The position numbers and the translations under genes are program-made. This document shows, piece by piece, positions 27,050 to 37,933 of a DNA stretch of 64,000 nt. Below the pieces are notes generated by a model. That model was not told where the DNA came from and did no database searches. It saw nothing but the letters and a program-made list of their open reading frames with translations. Within the stretch, counting starts at the first letter, position 1, and each line of letters opens with the position of its first letter. The DNA is from Sulfurimonas crateris (GTDB lineage Bacteria; Campylobacterota; Campylobacteria; Campylobacterales; Sulfurimonadaceae). The DNA lies in contig NZ_SZPX01000009.1 in assembly GCF_005217605.1 (NCBI RefSeq), positions 37,391 to 101,390 on the forward strand. The letters run 5' to 3'.

Positions 27050-27541
27050 ACTGTTTATATTCAAGAGTACTTTTTTTAACAAAGAGGAGAAGAGCACTCT
27101 CTCTTCTTCGCTAAAAGCTTCAAAATATTTACTGCACTCTTTTGAGATCTCGCCCAAAGAGTTCAGTACAATATCTTCACCGCTTTGCGTAAGGCAGACA
27201 AGCATACATCTCTTGTCGTTTTCATCCTCTTTTCTGTAAATAAAACCTTTAGACTCAAGCTTTTTTAAAACCTTGGTCATACCGCCCGATGAGAAGATGG
27301 TCAGGTCGTAAAGCTGTGTCGGAGAGAGTATTTTTCCGTGTGTAAAGAGCGAGGCTAAAACATCGACTTCGGAGTTTAGGAGATCAAACTTCTCTTTTAA
27401 AAAACTCTCTGCATGTGTAAAGATTGTCTTTTGGATGAGTGCTATTGGAAAGGTCATTAAAAAAACTTCAGGAAGCTCCCCGCCGCTTACTTTGCCGTAA
27501 AAATTAGTTATAAGATCCGTATGCACTCTATTTTTTTTCAT
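27041..27541 (-). CDS. MarR-family transcriptional regulator
   Basis: 166 residues from the ATG at 27541 (MKKNRVHTDLITNF). A TTG start at 27577 would lie inside the palindrome described below and is less likely. The winged-helix region reads EVDVLASLFTHGKILSPTQLYDLT, and the wing has KGFIYRKEDENDKRCMLVCLT, both typical of MarR. The gene is divergent from the TolC-MFP-RND operon, so it is probably the operon's local repressor. No ligand can be inferred. Confidence 0.88.
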   Translation of the reverse strand: MKKNRVHTDLITNFYGKVSGGELPEVFLMTFPIALIQKTIFTHAESFLKEKFDLLNSEVDVLASLFTHGKILSPTQLYDLTIFSSGGMTKVLKKLESKGFIYRKEDENDKRCMLVCLTQSGEDIVLNSLGEISKECSKYFEAFSEEERVLFSSLLKKVLLNINSVK

Positions 27542-27560
27542 GGCAGAATTATAGCCAAAA

Positions 27561-27584
27561 ATATATCTTTCTGGCAAGACATAT
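27561..27584. promoter_or_regulatory. Candidate MarR operator between the regulator and the efflux operon
   Basis: An imperfect palindrome ATATATCTT-N6-AAGACATAT (8 of 9 arm positions match) lies in the 92-base divergent intergenic region, centred about 60 bases before the TolC gene. MarR proteins bind palindromes of about this size. Operator function is inference from position and symmetry. Confidence 0.5.
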
Positions 27585-27633
27585 TTAAGAGTTTATGTGA
27601 TACCATTTCGCATTATTAGATAAAGGAGAGTAA

Positions 27634-28863
27634 GTGAGATTTTTATTTCCTATGCTCTACATCCCGATTTTTCTATACTCATATACGCTTGATGAGCTTA
27701 TAGAGTTATCGCATAAAAACAGGGTTGTCGAGTCTGCTACGCATTCACTTGGTGCAAAAGAGAAAGCTTATGAGAGCTCCAAGAGTTCGTACCTGCCGAC
27801 ATTAGAGCTTGGTGCAACATATCAAAACGTTTATGAAGAGACTGCTGCATTGGCGGAAAATTCACTAAGAGTCCAAGCTAGTTTGAAGTACACGCTTTAT
27901 GACGGCGGTAAAAAAGGGAGTCTTTATAGCCAGTTAGAATCAAGCATAGATGCTAGCAAACAAAATGTAGAGGCTACTAAAAATAACATATCTCTTGATG
28001 TGGCAAGGCTCTACTTTGGGTACCTCTCGCTAGAATCCGACAAAGATGCTACAAACCAAGAGATAGAACAGCTAAAGGCGGAGTTTAAACGACTCGACCT
28101 CTTTTACAAATCAGGCTCTGCGACAAAAGATGAGGTTGCAAAGATTGACTCCAGACTTAAAAACTCAATGGTTATGCTAAACGAGATAGAGCTGGAATCA
28201 CAGAGGATACTGCACACTCTTGAGTACTACACGACACAAAAGATCCAAAAGATAGATGATGGCTCAGTAGTCACACTAAATGAGCAGGAGAGAGTTGCTA
28301 GAGCCGATATTGAATCACTTGAGTATGAAGCACTCTCTGTTTTGCATGAAGCCGAGACAAAAAAGAGCGAGAATCTGCCAAAGGTCTATTTTGACAATAC
28401 GCTGAGTTACAGCGACTACTATTTTGAGGACAAGAGCCTAGAGGGCAGTTTCTTGGTAGATACTCAAAATATAGCTATGCTAAACGTCACTTGGAACGTC
28501 TTTGACTTTGGCGCAAGAAGCAAAAATTATGAATCAAAATATTATGAGTATCTTAGTAAAAAGTCCACGCTTGAGCATGAGAAGCATAGAGCAGATGTTG
28601 AGTATAGATTTGCAAAAAAGGCGCTTGAAATTGCAAAACTAAAAGTTGACGCAACCAAAGCAACGCTGGATGCAGCATCTTCTACTTATGAGCTTGTAAA
28701 GTTTAAGTACCAAAACGGAACTATAGATAATGTAGCGTATCTCGAATCAATGAGCGAGAAGTATGATGCCGCTAGAGGTTATGAAAGAGCGCTTTTGGAT
28801 CTGGAAGTGAAAAAAGCGGAGCTGATCTACTACAGCGGAAAAGATGTAAAGGAGTTTTTATAG
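27634..28863 (+). CDS. TolC-family outer-membrane efflux protein
   Basis: 409 residues from the GTG at 27634, which has AAGGAGAG just ahead. A Sec signal (MRFLFPMLYIPIFLYSYT) is followed by the TolC pattern of long helices with internal duplication, for example TLDELIELSHKNRVVESA and later AKLKVDATKATLDAASSTYELVKFKYQNGTID. It should form the outer-membrane channel of a tripartite pump. Its stop is directly followed by the ATG of the MFP gene. Confidence 0.9.
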   Translation: MRFLFPMLYIPIFLYSYTLDELIELSHKNRVVESATHSLGAKEKAYESSKSSYLPTLELGATYQNVYEETAALAENSLRVQASLKYTLYDGGKKGSLYSQLESSIDASKQNVEATKNNISLDVARLYFGYLSLESDKDATNQEIEQLKAEFKRLDLFYKSGSATKDEVAKIDSRLKNSMVMLNEIELESQRILHTLEYYTTQKIQKIDDGSVVTLNEQERVARADIESLEYEALSVLHEAETKKSENLPKVYFDNTLSYSDYYFEDKSLEGSFLVDTQNIAMLNVTWNVFDFGARSKNYESKYYEYLSKKSTLEHEKHRADVEYRFAKKALEIAKLKVDATKATLDAASSTYELVKFKYQNGTIDNVAYLESMSEKYDAARGYERALLDLEVKKAELIYYSGKDVKEFL

Positions 28864-29964
28864 ATGAAAAATTTAGTATTGTCGCTTGTGGCGGTCTCAC
28901 TGCTGTTTGTGGGGTGTAGTGATGAAGAGGGTGCTGTTTCAAGCCAGCCGCAGATGGCACAGATGCCGCCGCTGAGCGTAAAAGCCCAAGTCGTAAAATA
29001 TGAGAAGGTTGATTTTACCAAAAGTTACTCGGCAGTTTTAAAACCCTTCAAAGAGGTTGAGATCGTTGCTAGAATAAACGGAGTTTTAGAAAAAGAGAAC
29101 TTTATAGAGGGCTCGTTTGTCAAAGAGGGCGATGTCATCTATGAGATACAAAAAGGGGAGTACAAAGCTGCGCTCGATGAGACAAAAGCGACACTCCTAA
29201 AAGCAGAAGCGAACTTTAACAAAGCTTCAAAAGATTGGAGCAGAGCCGAGTATCTATTTAAAAACAGCGCGATAAGCGAGCAGCAAAGAGATGAGCTTTT
29301 ATATGCTTATGATAATGCAAAAGCTGAAGTGCAAAAGGCGGAAGCAGCAGTTGCAAACGCAGAGCTGAAATATAGCTATACGACCATAAAAGCACCGATA
29401 AGCGGTGTAATAGGCATAAGCAGTAGTGATGAGGGAAGTTACATAAACGTAGATGCTCCAAGTGCAAATCTCACGACCATAACATCATTGGATTCTATAT
29501 ATGCAGAGTTCTCCGTGCCTAGCAGCGATGTTTACAAGTACTCTTCACAAATAAAAAACTCCGTACCCGTATCTCTTGTGCTAGGTTCAAAAACATACAG
29601 CGGCAGAGTTGATTATGTGGCTCCAAAGCTTGATATGCAGACCGATACACTTGGGCTTAGAGCAGTTTTTAAAAATCCAAACAGAGAGCTTGTGGTAGGC
29701 TCTTACGTTGAGGTCGGAATGGATGGGTTTAGTTATGACAATGTCGTGAAGATCCCGCAAAATGCCCTGATAAAAACTCCAGAAGCGGTAATGGTATATG
29801 TTGCCAAAGATGGCGTGGTATCTATGCGCCCGGTTGAGGTTTTACAGGTAATGGACGGTGTTGCACTGATCTCTAAGGGACTTAGTGAGCAAGAGAGCGT
29901 TGTCGTGAGCAATATTGCAAAGCTGAGACCAAACTCAAAAGTGGCTATCATGGACGGTAAATAA
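28864..29964 (+). CDS. RND efflux periplasmic adaptor (MFP/HlyD family) lipoprotein
   Basis: 366 residues. MKNLVLSLVAVSLLFVGC ends in a lipobox with Cys18. The barrel-sandwich lipoyl halves are visible as IVARINGVLEKENFIEGSFVKEG and YTTIKAPISGVIGISSSDEG, separated by a coiled-coil hairpin (about residues 95-165). The order agrees with AcrA/MexA-type adaptors. It lies between the TolC-like and the RND gene, with no or one base spacing, so the three form one operon. Confidence 0.93.
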   Translation: MKNLVLSLVAVSLLFVGCSDEEGAVSSQPQMAQMPPLSVKAQVVKYEKVDFTKSYSAVLKPFKEVEIVARINGVLEKENFIEGSFVKEGDVIYEIQKGEYKAALDETKATLLKAEANFNKASKDWSRAEYLFKNSAISEQQRDELLYAYDNAKAEVQKAEAAVANAELKYSYTTIKAPISGVIGISSSDEGSYINVDAPSANLTTITSLDSIYAEFSVPSSDVYKYSSQIKNSVPVSLVLGSKTYSGRVDYVAPKLDMQTDTLGLRAVFKNPNRELVVGSYVEVGMDGFSYDNVVKIPQNALIKTPEAVMVYVAKDGVVSMRPVEVLQVMDGVALISKGLSEQESVVVSNIAKLRPNSKVAIMDGK

Positions 29965-29965
29965 G

Positions 29966-32900
29966 ATGTTTTCTGCTTTTTTTATAAAAAGACCCATATT
30001 CGCATCCGTAATAGCGATAATCATCGTTCTTGCGGGAACGATCTCTATGATGGGACTTCCGGTAGGTGAATATCCAAGGGTCGTTCCGCCGCAGATCGTT
30101 GTCTCTACTTCATATCAGGGTGCAAGTGCAGATACTATCTCAAAAACAGTTGCATCACCTCTGGAACAGGAGATAAACGGAGCAAAAGATATGCTCTATA
30201 TGAGCTCCCTCTCTGCAGACAACGGCGTTCTTAGCATAAATGTTTTTTTTGAGGTAGGTACAAATCCTGATGATGCAAAAATAGACGTAAACAACCGTGT
30301 ACAGGCGGCTCTCTCAAGGCTTCCCGAGCAGGTTCAAAGACAGGGCGTCAGAGTTGCAGAAAAATCGCCAGATATGCTTCAGGTTATAATTCTGCACTCT
30401 CCAAAGCAGACAAAAGATGTGACATTTCTTTCAAACTACGCTCTTATGAACATAGTCGATGATCTAAAGAGGGTCAAAGGGGTTGGAGACGTAACGATCT
30501 TTGGTGCAAAAGATTACTCCATGAGAGTCTGGATAGACCCTCTAAAGCTCAAAAAATACTCTCTTACCGTAAATGATCTTATCTTGGCCATCAGAGAGCA
30601 AAATGAGCAGTACGCCGCAGGTAAGCTCTCGGCAGAGCCGGTCTCCGGGAGCGAGATGTTCACCTATACGCTTGAGACACAGGAGCGTTTTAGTGACCCG
30701 TCGGAGTTCTCGGATATCATCATAAAAGCAAATGAGGACGGAAGCTCTCTAAAGCTTAAAGATGTGGCTTCTGTGGAGCTTGGCTCCCAAAGCTATGCGA
30801 TGAAAAACAAGCTAAATAACTCGCCTGCCGTTCCTGTCGCCGTATTTTTGCAAAGTGGTGCAAATGCGATAGAGACGGCAAAAAACATAAGAGAGGTGAT
30901 AGCTTCGATCAGTGAGAATTTTGAAGAGGATGTAGAGTATGAGATACCCTATGACATTACGGAGTTTGTCGAGCTCTCTATAAACGAGGTTATAAAGACC
31001 TTTATAGAGGCGATCATTCTTGTCGTTCTTATCATCTACCTGTTTTTGCAAAGCTGGAGAGCTACGCTGATACCTATTTTAGCCGTTCCTGTATCGATAA
31101 TAGGTGCTTTTGTCGGTATGTATATTTTGGGTTTTAGTATCAACTTGCTTACGCTCTTTGGGCTTGTTTTGGCGATCGGTATAGTGGTGGATGATGCCAT
31201 TATCGTTATTGAGAATGTCGAGAGGCATATAAAAGAGGGGCTCTCACCTACGGAGGCTTCGCTTGTTGCCATGAAAGAGGTCTCAGGCGCGCTTGTAGCC
31301 ATCGTGCTGGTTCTCTCTGCCGTCTTTATTCCGGTCGCGTTTTTGGGAGGGCTAAGCGGTGAGATGTACAGACAGTTTGCAGTTACCATCGTCATCTCAT
31401 TGGCAATATCAGGTTTTGTGGCACTTACTCTTACACCTGCGCTTTGTGCGCTTATGCTAAAGCCGACACATCAAGAGCCGAAATATTTCTTCAAATGGTT
31501 CAACAACTTTTTTGAGTTCGCTACAAGAGGCTACTCAAAAACTTTAAAGCTGACCATAAGATATGCATTTTTAAGTATGATTCTCTTTGGAGGACTTATC
31601 TACATAACATACGATATGTTCAACTCTCTAAAGACGGGGCTTGTCCCGACAGAGGATAAGGGAACGGTGTTTGTATTTAGCTACAACCCTCCTGGCTCTG
31701 CGCTGAGCAGAACGGATGCGCTTACTTCAGAGGTCTATGATATTGTCTCAAAAGATAAAGAGAGCATAAAGAACATAGTCCAGTTTGCGGGAATAGACTT
31801 TGTAACATTCTCTCTAAGAACAAACTCTGCCGCTACTATTTTGAAGCTTCAGCCTTGGGATGAGAGGACAGAGCCGCATCAGCATGCCGTACATATCGCA
31901 TCGCAGATGGGTAAAAAACTCTCTGCTACGAGTGACGGTTTCTCTTTTGGTGTCGTGCCTCCTCCAATCCGTGGAATGGGGATAGCAGGCGGTTTTGAAC
32001 TATATGTTCAGGATAGAACCGGCTCAGATATTAAAGAGCTGCAGAAGTATGTAAACGAGATCATAAAAAAAGGGAACGAGAGAGCCGAACTCGCAGGTGT
32101 TAGAAGTACGCTCAATACGAATGTCCCGAAGTATAAAGTGATTGTGGACAGTGCAAAGGTAAAAGCAAAAGGAGTCGGCATAGATGACGTTTACCAGACT
32201 CTAAATGCGACCTTTGGAACCTTTTACGTAAACGACTTTAATCTCTTTGGCAGAACCTATATGGTAAATATGCAAGCGGATGAGTCCTTTAGAAAATCTC
32301 CCGAAGATCTGAGCAAGATATATGTCAGAAACGACAAAGGCGAGATGCTTCCGCTTAGCTCGTTCGTTGAGCTAAAACAGATAGTAAGTGCTGACCTGGT
32401 GGAGAGGTTCAACCTCTTTAGTGCGGCCAAAATTTCAGGACAGCCTGCCCTTGGATACAGCTCGGGCGATGCTTTACAAGCCATAGAGGAGGTTGCAAAC
32501 GAGGTCCTTCCTCAGGGATATACCATCAGCTGGATAGGAACCGCATATCAGGAGAAGCAGATAAGCAGTGCCGGAAGTATGGCGTTTATATTCGGGATAA
32601 TATTTTTGTACCTGATATTGGCGGCGCAGTATGAGAGATGGCTGATGCCTGTCTCAGTTATCTTGGCGGTTCCTTTTGGGGTGTTTGGGGCAGTTGTTGC
32701 AAACCATATAAGAGGTCTTGAAAATGACATCTACTTCCAGATAGGCATCCTTGTTCTAGCGGGACTCTCTGCTAAAAATGCGATCCTTATCGTAGAGTTT
32801 GCTATGCAAAAAAGAGAGCAGGGCATGGAGCTTGTAGAAGCCGTATTGGAGGCGGCAAAGATTCGTCTGCGTCCAATTATTATGACCTCTCTTGCATTTA

Positions 32901-33070
32901 CGCTCGGAGTTATTCCTCTCGCAATCAGCAGCGGAGCAGGAGCGGCGAGCAGACACTCGATCGGTACTGGAGTTGTGGGAGGAATGTTGGCAGCAACTTT
33001 CTTGGCGATCATATTTATTCCGCTCTTTTATGTTCTTGTCTCAAAATTCGGAAAGAAAAAGAGCAGTTAA
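29966..33070 (+). CDS. RND efflux transporter, HAE1 (AcrB/CmeB-like)
   Basis: 1034 residues, the usual length. The N-terminus MFSAFFIKRPIFASVIAI and the 12-helix arrangement are typical of AcrB. The proton-relay Asp pair is in GIVVDDAIIVIENVERH near residue 405, and the second-half motif GLSAKNAILIVEFA is near 930. It should export hydrophobic or amphipathic compounds using the proton gradient. It is the last gene of the MarR-flanked operon; the convergent gene ends 11 bases later. Confidence 0.95.
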   Translation: MFSAFFIKRPIFASVIAIIIVLAGTISMMGLPVGEYPRVVPPQIVVSTSYQGASADTISKTVASPLEQEINGAKDMLYMSSLSADNGVLSINVFFEVGTNPDDAKIDVNNRVQAALSRLPEQVQRQGVRVAEKSPDMLQVIILHSPKQTKDVTFLSNYALMNIVDDLKRVKGVGDVTIFGAKDYSMRVWIDPLKLKKYSLTVNDLILAIREQNEQYAAGKLSAEPVSGSEMFTYTLETQERFSDPSEFSDIIIKANEDGSSLKLKDVASVELGSQSYAMKNKLNNSPAVPVAVFLQSGANAIETAKNIREVIASISENFEEDVEYEIPYDITEFVELSINEVIKTFIEAIILVVLIIYLFLQSWRATLIPILAVPVSIIGAFVGMYILGFSINLLTLFGLVLAIGIVVDDAIIVIENVERHIKEGLSPTEASLVAMKEVSGALVAIVLVLSAVFIPVAFLGGLSGEMYRQFAVTIVISLAISGFVALTLTPALCALMLKPTHQEPKYFFKWFNNFFEFATRGYSKTLKLTIRYAFLSMILFGGLIYITYDMFNSLKTGLVPTEDKGTVFVFSYNPPGSALSRTDALTSEVYDIVSKDKESIKNIVQFAGIDFVTFSLRTNSAATILKLQPWDERTEPHQHAVHIASQMGKKLSATSDGFSFGVVPPPIRGMGIAGGFELYVQDRTGSDIKELQKYVNEIIKKGNERAELAGVRSTLNTNVPKYKVIVDSAKVKAKGVGIDDVYQTLNATFGTFYVNDFNLFGRTYMVNMQADESFRKSPEDLSKIYVRNDKGEMLPLSSFVELKQIVSADLVERFNLFSAAKISGQPALGYSSGDALQAIEEVANEVLPQGYTISWIGTAYQEKQISSAGSMAFIFGIIFLYLILAAQYERWLMPVSVILAVPFGVFGAVVANHIRGLENDIYFQIGILVLAGLSAKNAILIVEFAMQKREQGMELVEAVLEAAKIRLRPIIMTSLAFTLGVIPLAISSGAGAASRHSIGTGVVGGMLAATFLAIIFIPLFYVLVSKFGKKKSS

Positions 33071-33081
33071 AATTTTAGAAG

Positions 33082-33702
33082 CTAAAGAGCCTTAAAAAAC
33101 TCTGCAGCTTCAAGCTCATCATCATTCAGACTCTCTTTTGCAAAATCCTCATCTTCTTCGATCAGTCTCTTTACCTCTTTTTGGCAGTATTCAAAAAGAG
33201 TCTCTGCCGCATGTTTTTTCTCTGAAATAAAACCAAGACCGCTGAACTGGTAAGGGTCCTCCTGCTCTATGCAGATGAGGGTGCCTTCGCATTTCTCTTC
33301 AAGAAGCTCGACAAGTGTTCTGTAGTTGATGTTGAACTCGGCGGCATGCCACCCGATATCCTCCATCTCTTTTGTACTGAACTCATCTACGCCGTCACCC
33401 GTAGTATCGTCGTAAGTAGCTCTTGGAGTGTTAAAGCCAATGATCTCCTGCCAGTTTGAAAAAGCTTTGATGAGAACTCTGCTTCCATCCTCTACAACCT
33501 GATATTTTCTGCCAAGAGCCTCACAAAGAGCGGCTTTTGTGTCGGGAATGCCTATGTAGATGAGGATGTCATCTGTCGTAAATGGCTCATGGCAAATCTT
33601 GCCGCCAATATCTATGCCAAAAGTTTTTTGTGTATCTATCGCAACTTGCAGACTATTTTTATCAACTGTAATAATTTCTTTAAAAAGATTAAACTTTTTC
33701 AT
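33082..33702 (-). CDS. Conserved-looking hypothetical acidic protein
   Basis: 206 residues, not recognised. It has no signal peptide or membrane helix, is acidic throughout, and ends with an Asp/Glu-rich tail (EEDEDFAKESLNDDELEAAEFF). Segments such as GRKYQVVEDGSRVLIKAFSNW look globular. The ATG has a moderate upstream purine stretch. Its neighbours (RND pump end and ilvC) give no functional clue; it is transcribed from the ilvC-facing side, divergently from ilvC. Confidence 0.65.
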   Translation of the reverse strand: MKKFNLFKEIITVDKNSLQVAIDTQKTFGIDIGGKICHEPFTTDDILIYIGIPDTKAALCEALGRKYQVVEDGSRVLIKAFSNWQEIIGFNTPRATYDDTTGDGVDEFSTKEMEDIGWHAAEFNINYRTLVELLEEKCEGTLICIEQEDPYQFSGLGFISEKKHAAETLFEYCQKEVKRLIEEDEDFAKESLNDDELEAAEFFKAL

Positions 33703-33794
33703 AAATATTCCTCTGTTTTTGCTGACATTATAAAAGTTTTTGCTTTATTCTAGTATAATGCCAAAAAAATTTTAAGCGTTTAAGCTTAATATAA

Positions 33795-34832
<1,038 letters not shown>

Positions 34833-34846
34833 TCTTTTTGCTAATT

Positions 34847-34892
34847 GCACTTCATCTTTAAATGATGAGTGCTCTCAGCTACTTCAGTAGCC
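34847..34892 (+). terminator. Possible terminator region after ilvC
   Basis: A 9-bp stem with one bulged T (GCACTTCATC / GATGAGTGC) is followed by a short second hairpin (GCTACTTCAGTAGC) and a CCTCCTTT stretch. The region between ilvC and holA (34833-35012) otherwise contains nothing recognised. Confidence 0.4.
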
Positions 34893-35012
34893 TCCTTTAC
34901 TCAAACATTTAAATCTAAAGCACACTAAACAAAAATCTTTAGTTTTTAAGCTTCCTCGTTATGCGCCTTGAAACTCCATCACTCTTTTAGTTTTTAAAAT
35001 ATTTTAAAAAAT

Positions 35013-35975
35013 TTACAATAACTGTTGAGCTCTTAAAAGCGTTGAGAGCAAAATAGCCCCTTTATCAACGTGAGAGCTCTTCATCTTCAGTTCGCTATCA
35101 AGCAGTAGTTCGTGAAGTTTATAGTAGGTTTGTGGTTTTATTTTTATCGACATTGCTGCTTTTGCATCTACGACAAATTTAGGGGCAGGGTATCCGAGTA
35201 TCTCTAGGGCATTTGGAGCACCGTTTATGCGAATGTAGATGTGAAACATGTATAGTTGGGTCATGTAGGAGGTTATGGCTGTTAGTATCCTTATCTCATC
35301 CTCTCCGTGATCGAGCATACTCTCAAGGTCTGTTTTAAAATCTTTTTTATTAAGTATCTTGTTTATAAAACTCTCTATATTTACTTCTGCCAGACCGAAG
35401 ACAAGATTGTCAACATCTTTTGTAGTTATGGCTCTGTCATAAACTTTTAGCTTATCTATCTCATTGCATGCAAGGGCTACATCCCAGTTATGTATGGCGA
35501 GAAGATGGCTGATAGACTGGTTGTCGATATTGACGTTTTTTTCACGAGCCACCTGAGATAGTGTAAATATGGACTCGCCCTGATTTGGGTGGAAGAAACG
35601 CACACACATTGTCTTTGTTTTTGCAGGAGCTTTTGTATAGCTTTTATGGTCATCGCCGTAGTAGGCGTAGACAAATATATTTTCCTGGTTCTTTTCGCAA
35701 TACTCTATCAGCGTCTCAAGCTCTTTTTTTGGAATCTTCTTTTCGCTCTTTATTATTAGAACATTTTGGTCGCCAAAAAGAGAAGCTTGTGAAAGATGGG
35801 CTTTTGCGGAGGCAAAATTATACTCGTCATGGTAAAACTTTGCAACGGAAGCATCTGGAATGTTTGTGAGGATCTGAGTATATCTGTCTATTAAAAATGT
35901 GCTCTCTCCAAAAAGTATAAAACTGTTTGCAAGAGTGTTTTGTTGTATATGTTTATCGAGTTCGCTTTTATACAC
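35013..35975 (-). CDS. holA: DNA polymerase III delta subunit
   Basis: 320 residues. The sequence resembles the divergent epsilonproteobacterial HolA: N-terminal AAA+-like part without a Walker motif (SFILFGESTFLIDRYTQIL), LFGDQNVLIIKSEKKIPKKEL in the middle, and the C-terminal helical collar part with LLDSELKMKSSHVDKGAILLSTLL. It is the clamp-loader wrench that opens the beta clamp. It follows rnr by 2 bases on the same strand. Assignment rests on overall pattern rather than on a catalytic motif. Confidence 0.85.
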   Translation of the reverse strand: MYKSELDKHIQQNTLANSFILFGESTFLIDRYTQILTNIPDASVAKFYHDEYNFASAKAHLSQASLFGDQNVLIIKSEKKIPKKELETLIEYCEKNQENIFVYAYYGDDHKSYTKAPAKTKTMCVRFFHPNQGESIFTLSQVAREKNVNIDNQSISHLLAIHNWDVALACNEIDKLKVYDRAITTKDVDNLVFGLAEVNIESFINKILNKKDFKTDLESMLDHGEDEIRILTAITSYMTQLYMFHIYIRINGAPNALEILGYPAPKFVVDAKAAMSIKIKPQTYYKLHELLLDSELKMKSSHVDKGAILLSTLLRAQQLL

Positions 35976-35977
35976 GC

Positions 35978-37933
35978 TTAGATATCTCTCTCTACTCTCT
36001 CGACAACGCTTGCGTAGATTTTTCCTTTGGCAATATCCGCTTTGTCGATCCTTACTTTGACATCTTCAAAGAGCTGAGCATCAAGTCCATGGTTGATAAG
36101 AAATCTGGCACCCTGAATCTCATCATGAAGCTCTGCTTTTAGATACGGGTCTGTAGATGTGATTCTCGCCTTAAAGACGCCGCCGATATTCTCATTTGCC
36201 CAGCGGGTGAACTTTCTTGCCATAAACTCATTCTCGATCGTTGACGCCTCTCTCTCTTTTTCGCTCACGCTCATACAGAGTGACTCTATGTTTCTAAGAA
36301 CGTAAGAGCTCTCCTCTTTATCGCCTCTTGCAATGGCTTTTAAGAGTCTGTGAACGATAAGGTCCGAGTATCTTCTAATAGGTGAAGTAAAGTGCGTATA
36401 CTCATCAAATCCAAGCCCGAAGTGTCCTACATTAAAAGGTGCATATCTAGCCTGCATCTGAGACTGGATGATAAGTGTATCTACCTCGCTTACAAGACCC
36501 ATCTCGCTTGCTTGATTTTGTATTTCGGTAATAGTGTCTTTGATAGATTTTTTAATATCAACATACATACCGATCCCTGCAAGTTCTTGATAGAGATTTT
36601 GCAGTTTCGCTTGAGTCGGCGGCTCATGTATACGGAATATCCCTTTTTTAAACCTCTTTGCAGCCTCTTTGTTCGCAAGAAGCATACAGTCCTCTATAAG
36701 AGCGTGTGAAGGGGTCTCTTGGGCGTAGGTTGTATGTGTGATGTTTGAGTTCTCATCTATAAACATCTCAAGTTCGTTGGAGCGAAAATTGTAACCTACC
36801 TCCAATCTTTTCTCTTTGAGTCTGTCCGTTATCACTTTTAGCTTTGAGATGTACTCAAATATCTCTTTTTCAGAGTCGTTTTGAGCTTCAAGTCTTCCCT
36901 CTAAGAAGTCGTCGATCTCTTCATAGTTAAATCTTCTCTGCGAGTGGATTAGTGCCTCGTAAACTTTTGATCTCTCTACTTCAAGCGAATCAAGATTCAG
37001 TTTTATTTCAAAAACATAAGCGAGTCTGTCGACATGCGGCTGCAAAGAACATAGTGTTTCACTCAGCTGACGTGGGAGCATCGGGATTGAGCGGTGAGGA
37101 AGATAGATAGAGAAACTTCTGTAGATCGCCTCATTGTCTATTGCGCCAAAAGGGGTCACATATTCGCTGACATCCGCAATTGCAACATAGAGAGTAGTCT
37201 TTTTGTCATCCCAGTATATCGCGTCGTCAAAATCTTTTGCGGTTACGGGGTCGATCGTACAAAAGGCAAGCTCTCTTATATCTGCTCTTGAAGAGTATTT
37301 TGAGGCGTCTACCTCTTTAAAAGATGAGGCAAGCTCCAGTACTTCGGGCTCAAATTCGTCATGTTTGTTAAACTGTGCGAGGACAATTTTCTCATCAACA
37401 AGAGGGTTGTTTATGTTGCCAAGACGCTCCATAATGGTAAAGTCCTGATTGTTGATCTTAAATACGTCGCCATGTTCGTACCCATCTAGTTCCTCTTGCG
37501 TCATCTCCACGCCCGTTGGGTACTCGGTCTTTAAATCAACAAGAGATTTTCTGCCATCTTTGGAGATGATGTATGCGACGCTGTAGCTCTGCGCTCTTCC
37601 TACTATCTCGACAACTTTTGCAGCGGGAGCGCCTCTTTTACCGAGGAGTCTCTGAACTATGACCAGATCACCCTCTCTAGCGTTTGCCAGATCACCTTCG
37701 CCCACGAACATATCACGTACGTACTCGCCTATGACATGAAGGTATGCAGTTTCATTCTGGATCAAACCCAGTGTTCCCGCACGATATTTTGAGTTAAACT
37801 TGTAAATGTCATCTTTTTTTGTGATGTAGCCTTTGGCAAGATAGTTGTTTATATACTCTCTCTCATCTGCAACAATATCCTGCTCGCTAAGAGCGTTTGT
37901 GAGTTTTATAAGGAGTGATTTAATATCAAACAT
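35978..37933 (-). CDS. rnr: RNase R/VacB-type 3'-5' exoribonuclease
   Basis: 651 residues, shorter than E. coli RNase R (813) as is usual in Campylobacterota. Cold-shock-like OB regions come first, then an RNB domain with the metal-binding DPVTAKDFDDAIYWD near residue 230 and later the HFTSPIRRYSDLIVHRLL block. A short S1-like C-terminal part follows. It degrades structured RNA. Its ATG overlaps the stop of the HDOD gene by one base (TAATG) and holA follows after 2 bases. Confidence 0.93.
   Translation of the reverse strand: MFDIKSLLIKLTNALSEQDIVADEREYINNYLAKGYITKKDDIYKFNSKYRAGTLGLIQNETAYLHVIGEYVRDMFVGEGDLANAREGDLVIVQRLLGKRGAPAAKVVEIVGRAQSYSVAYIISKDGRKSLVDLKTEYPTGVEMTQEELDGYEHGDVFKINNQDFTIMERLGNINNPLVDEKIVLAQFNKHDEFEPEVLELASSFKEVDASKYSSRADIRELAFCTIDPVTAKDFDDAIYWDDKKTTLYVAIADVSEYVTPFGAIDNEAIYRSFSIYLPHRSIPMLPRQLSETLCSLQPHVDRLAYVFEIKLNLDSLEVERSKVYEALIHSQRRFNYEEIDDFLEGRLEAQNDSEKEIFEYISKLKVITDRLKEKRLEVGYNFRSNELEMFIDENSNITHTTYAQETPSHALIEDCMLLANKEAAKRFKKGIFRIHEPPTQAKLQNLYQELAGIGMYVDIKKSIKDTITEIQNQASEMGLVSEVDTLIIQSQMQARYAPFNVGHFGLGFDEYTHFTSPIRRYSDLIVHRLLKAIARGDKEESSYVLRNIESLCMSVSEKEREASTIENEFMARKFTRWANENIGGVFKARITSTDPYLKAELHDEIQGARFLINHGLDAQLFEDVKVRIDKADIAKGKIYASVVERVERDI

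Noticed and set aside
27541..27577. MarR start at the upstream TTG (27577)
   Set aside because: It would put the coding start inside the palindrome 27561-27584 and lacks a ribosome-binding site; the ATG at 27541 fits the family better.
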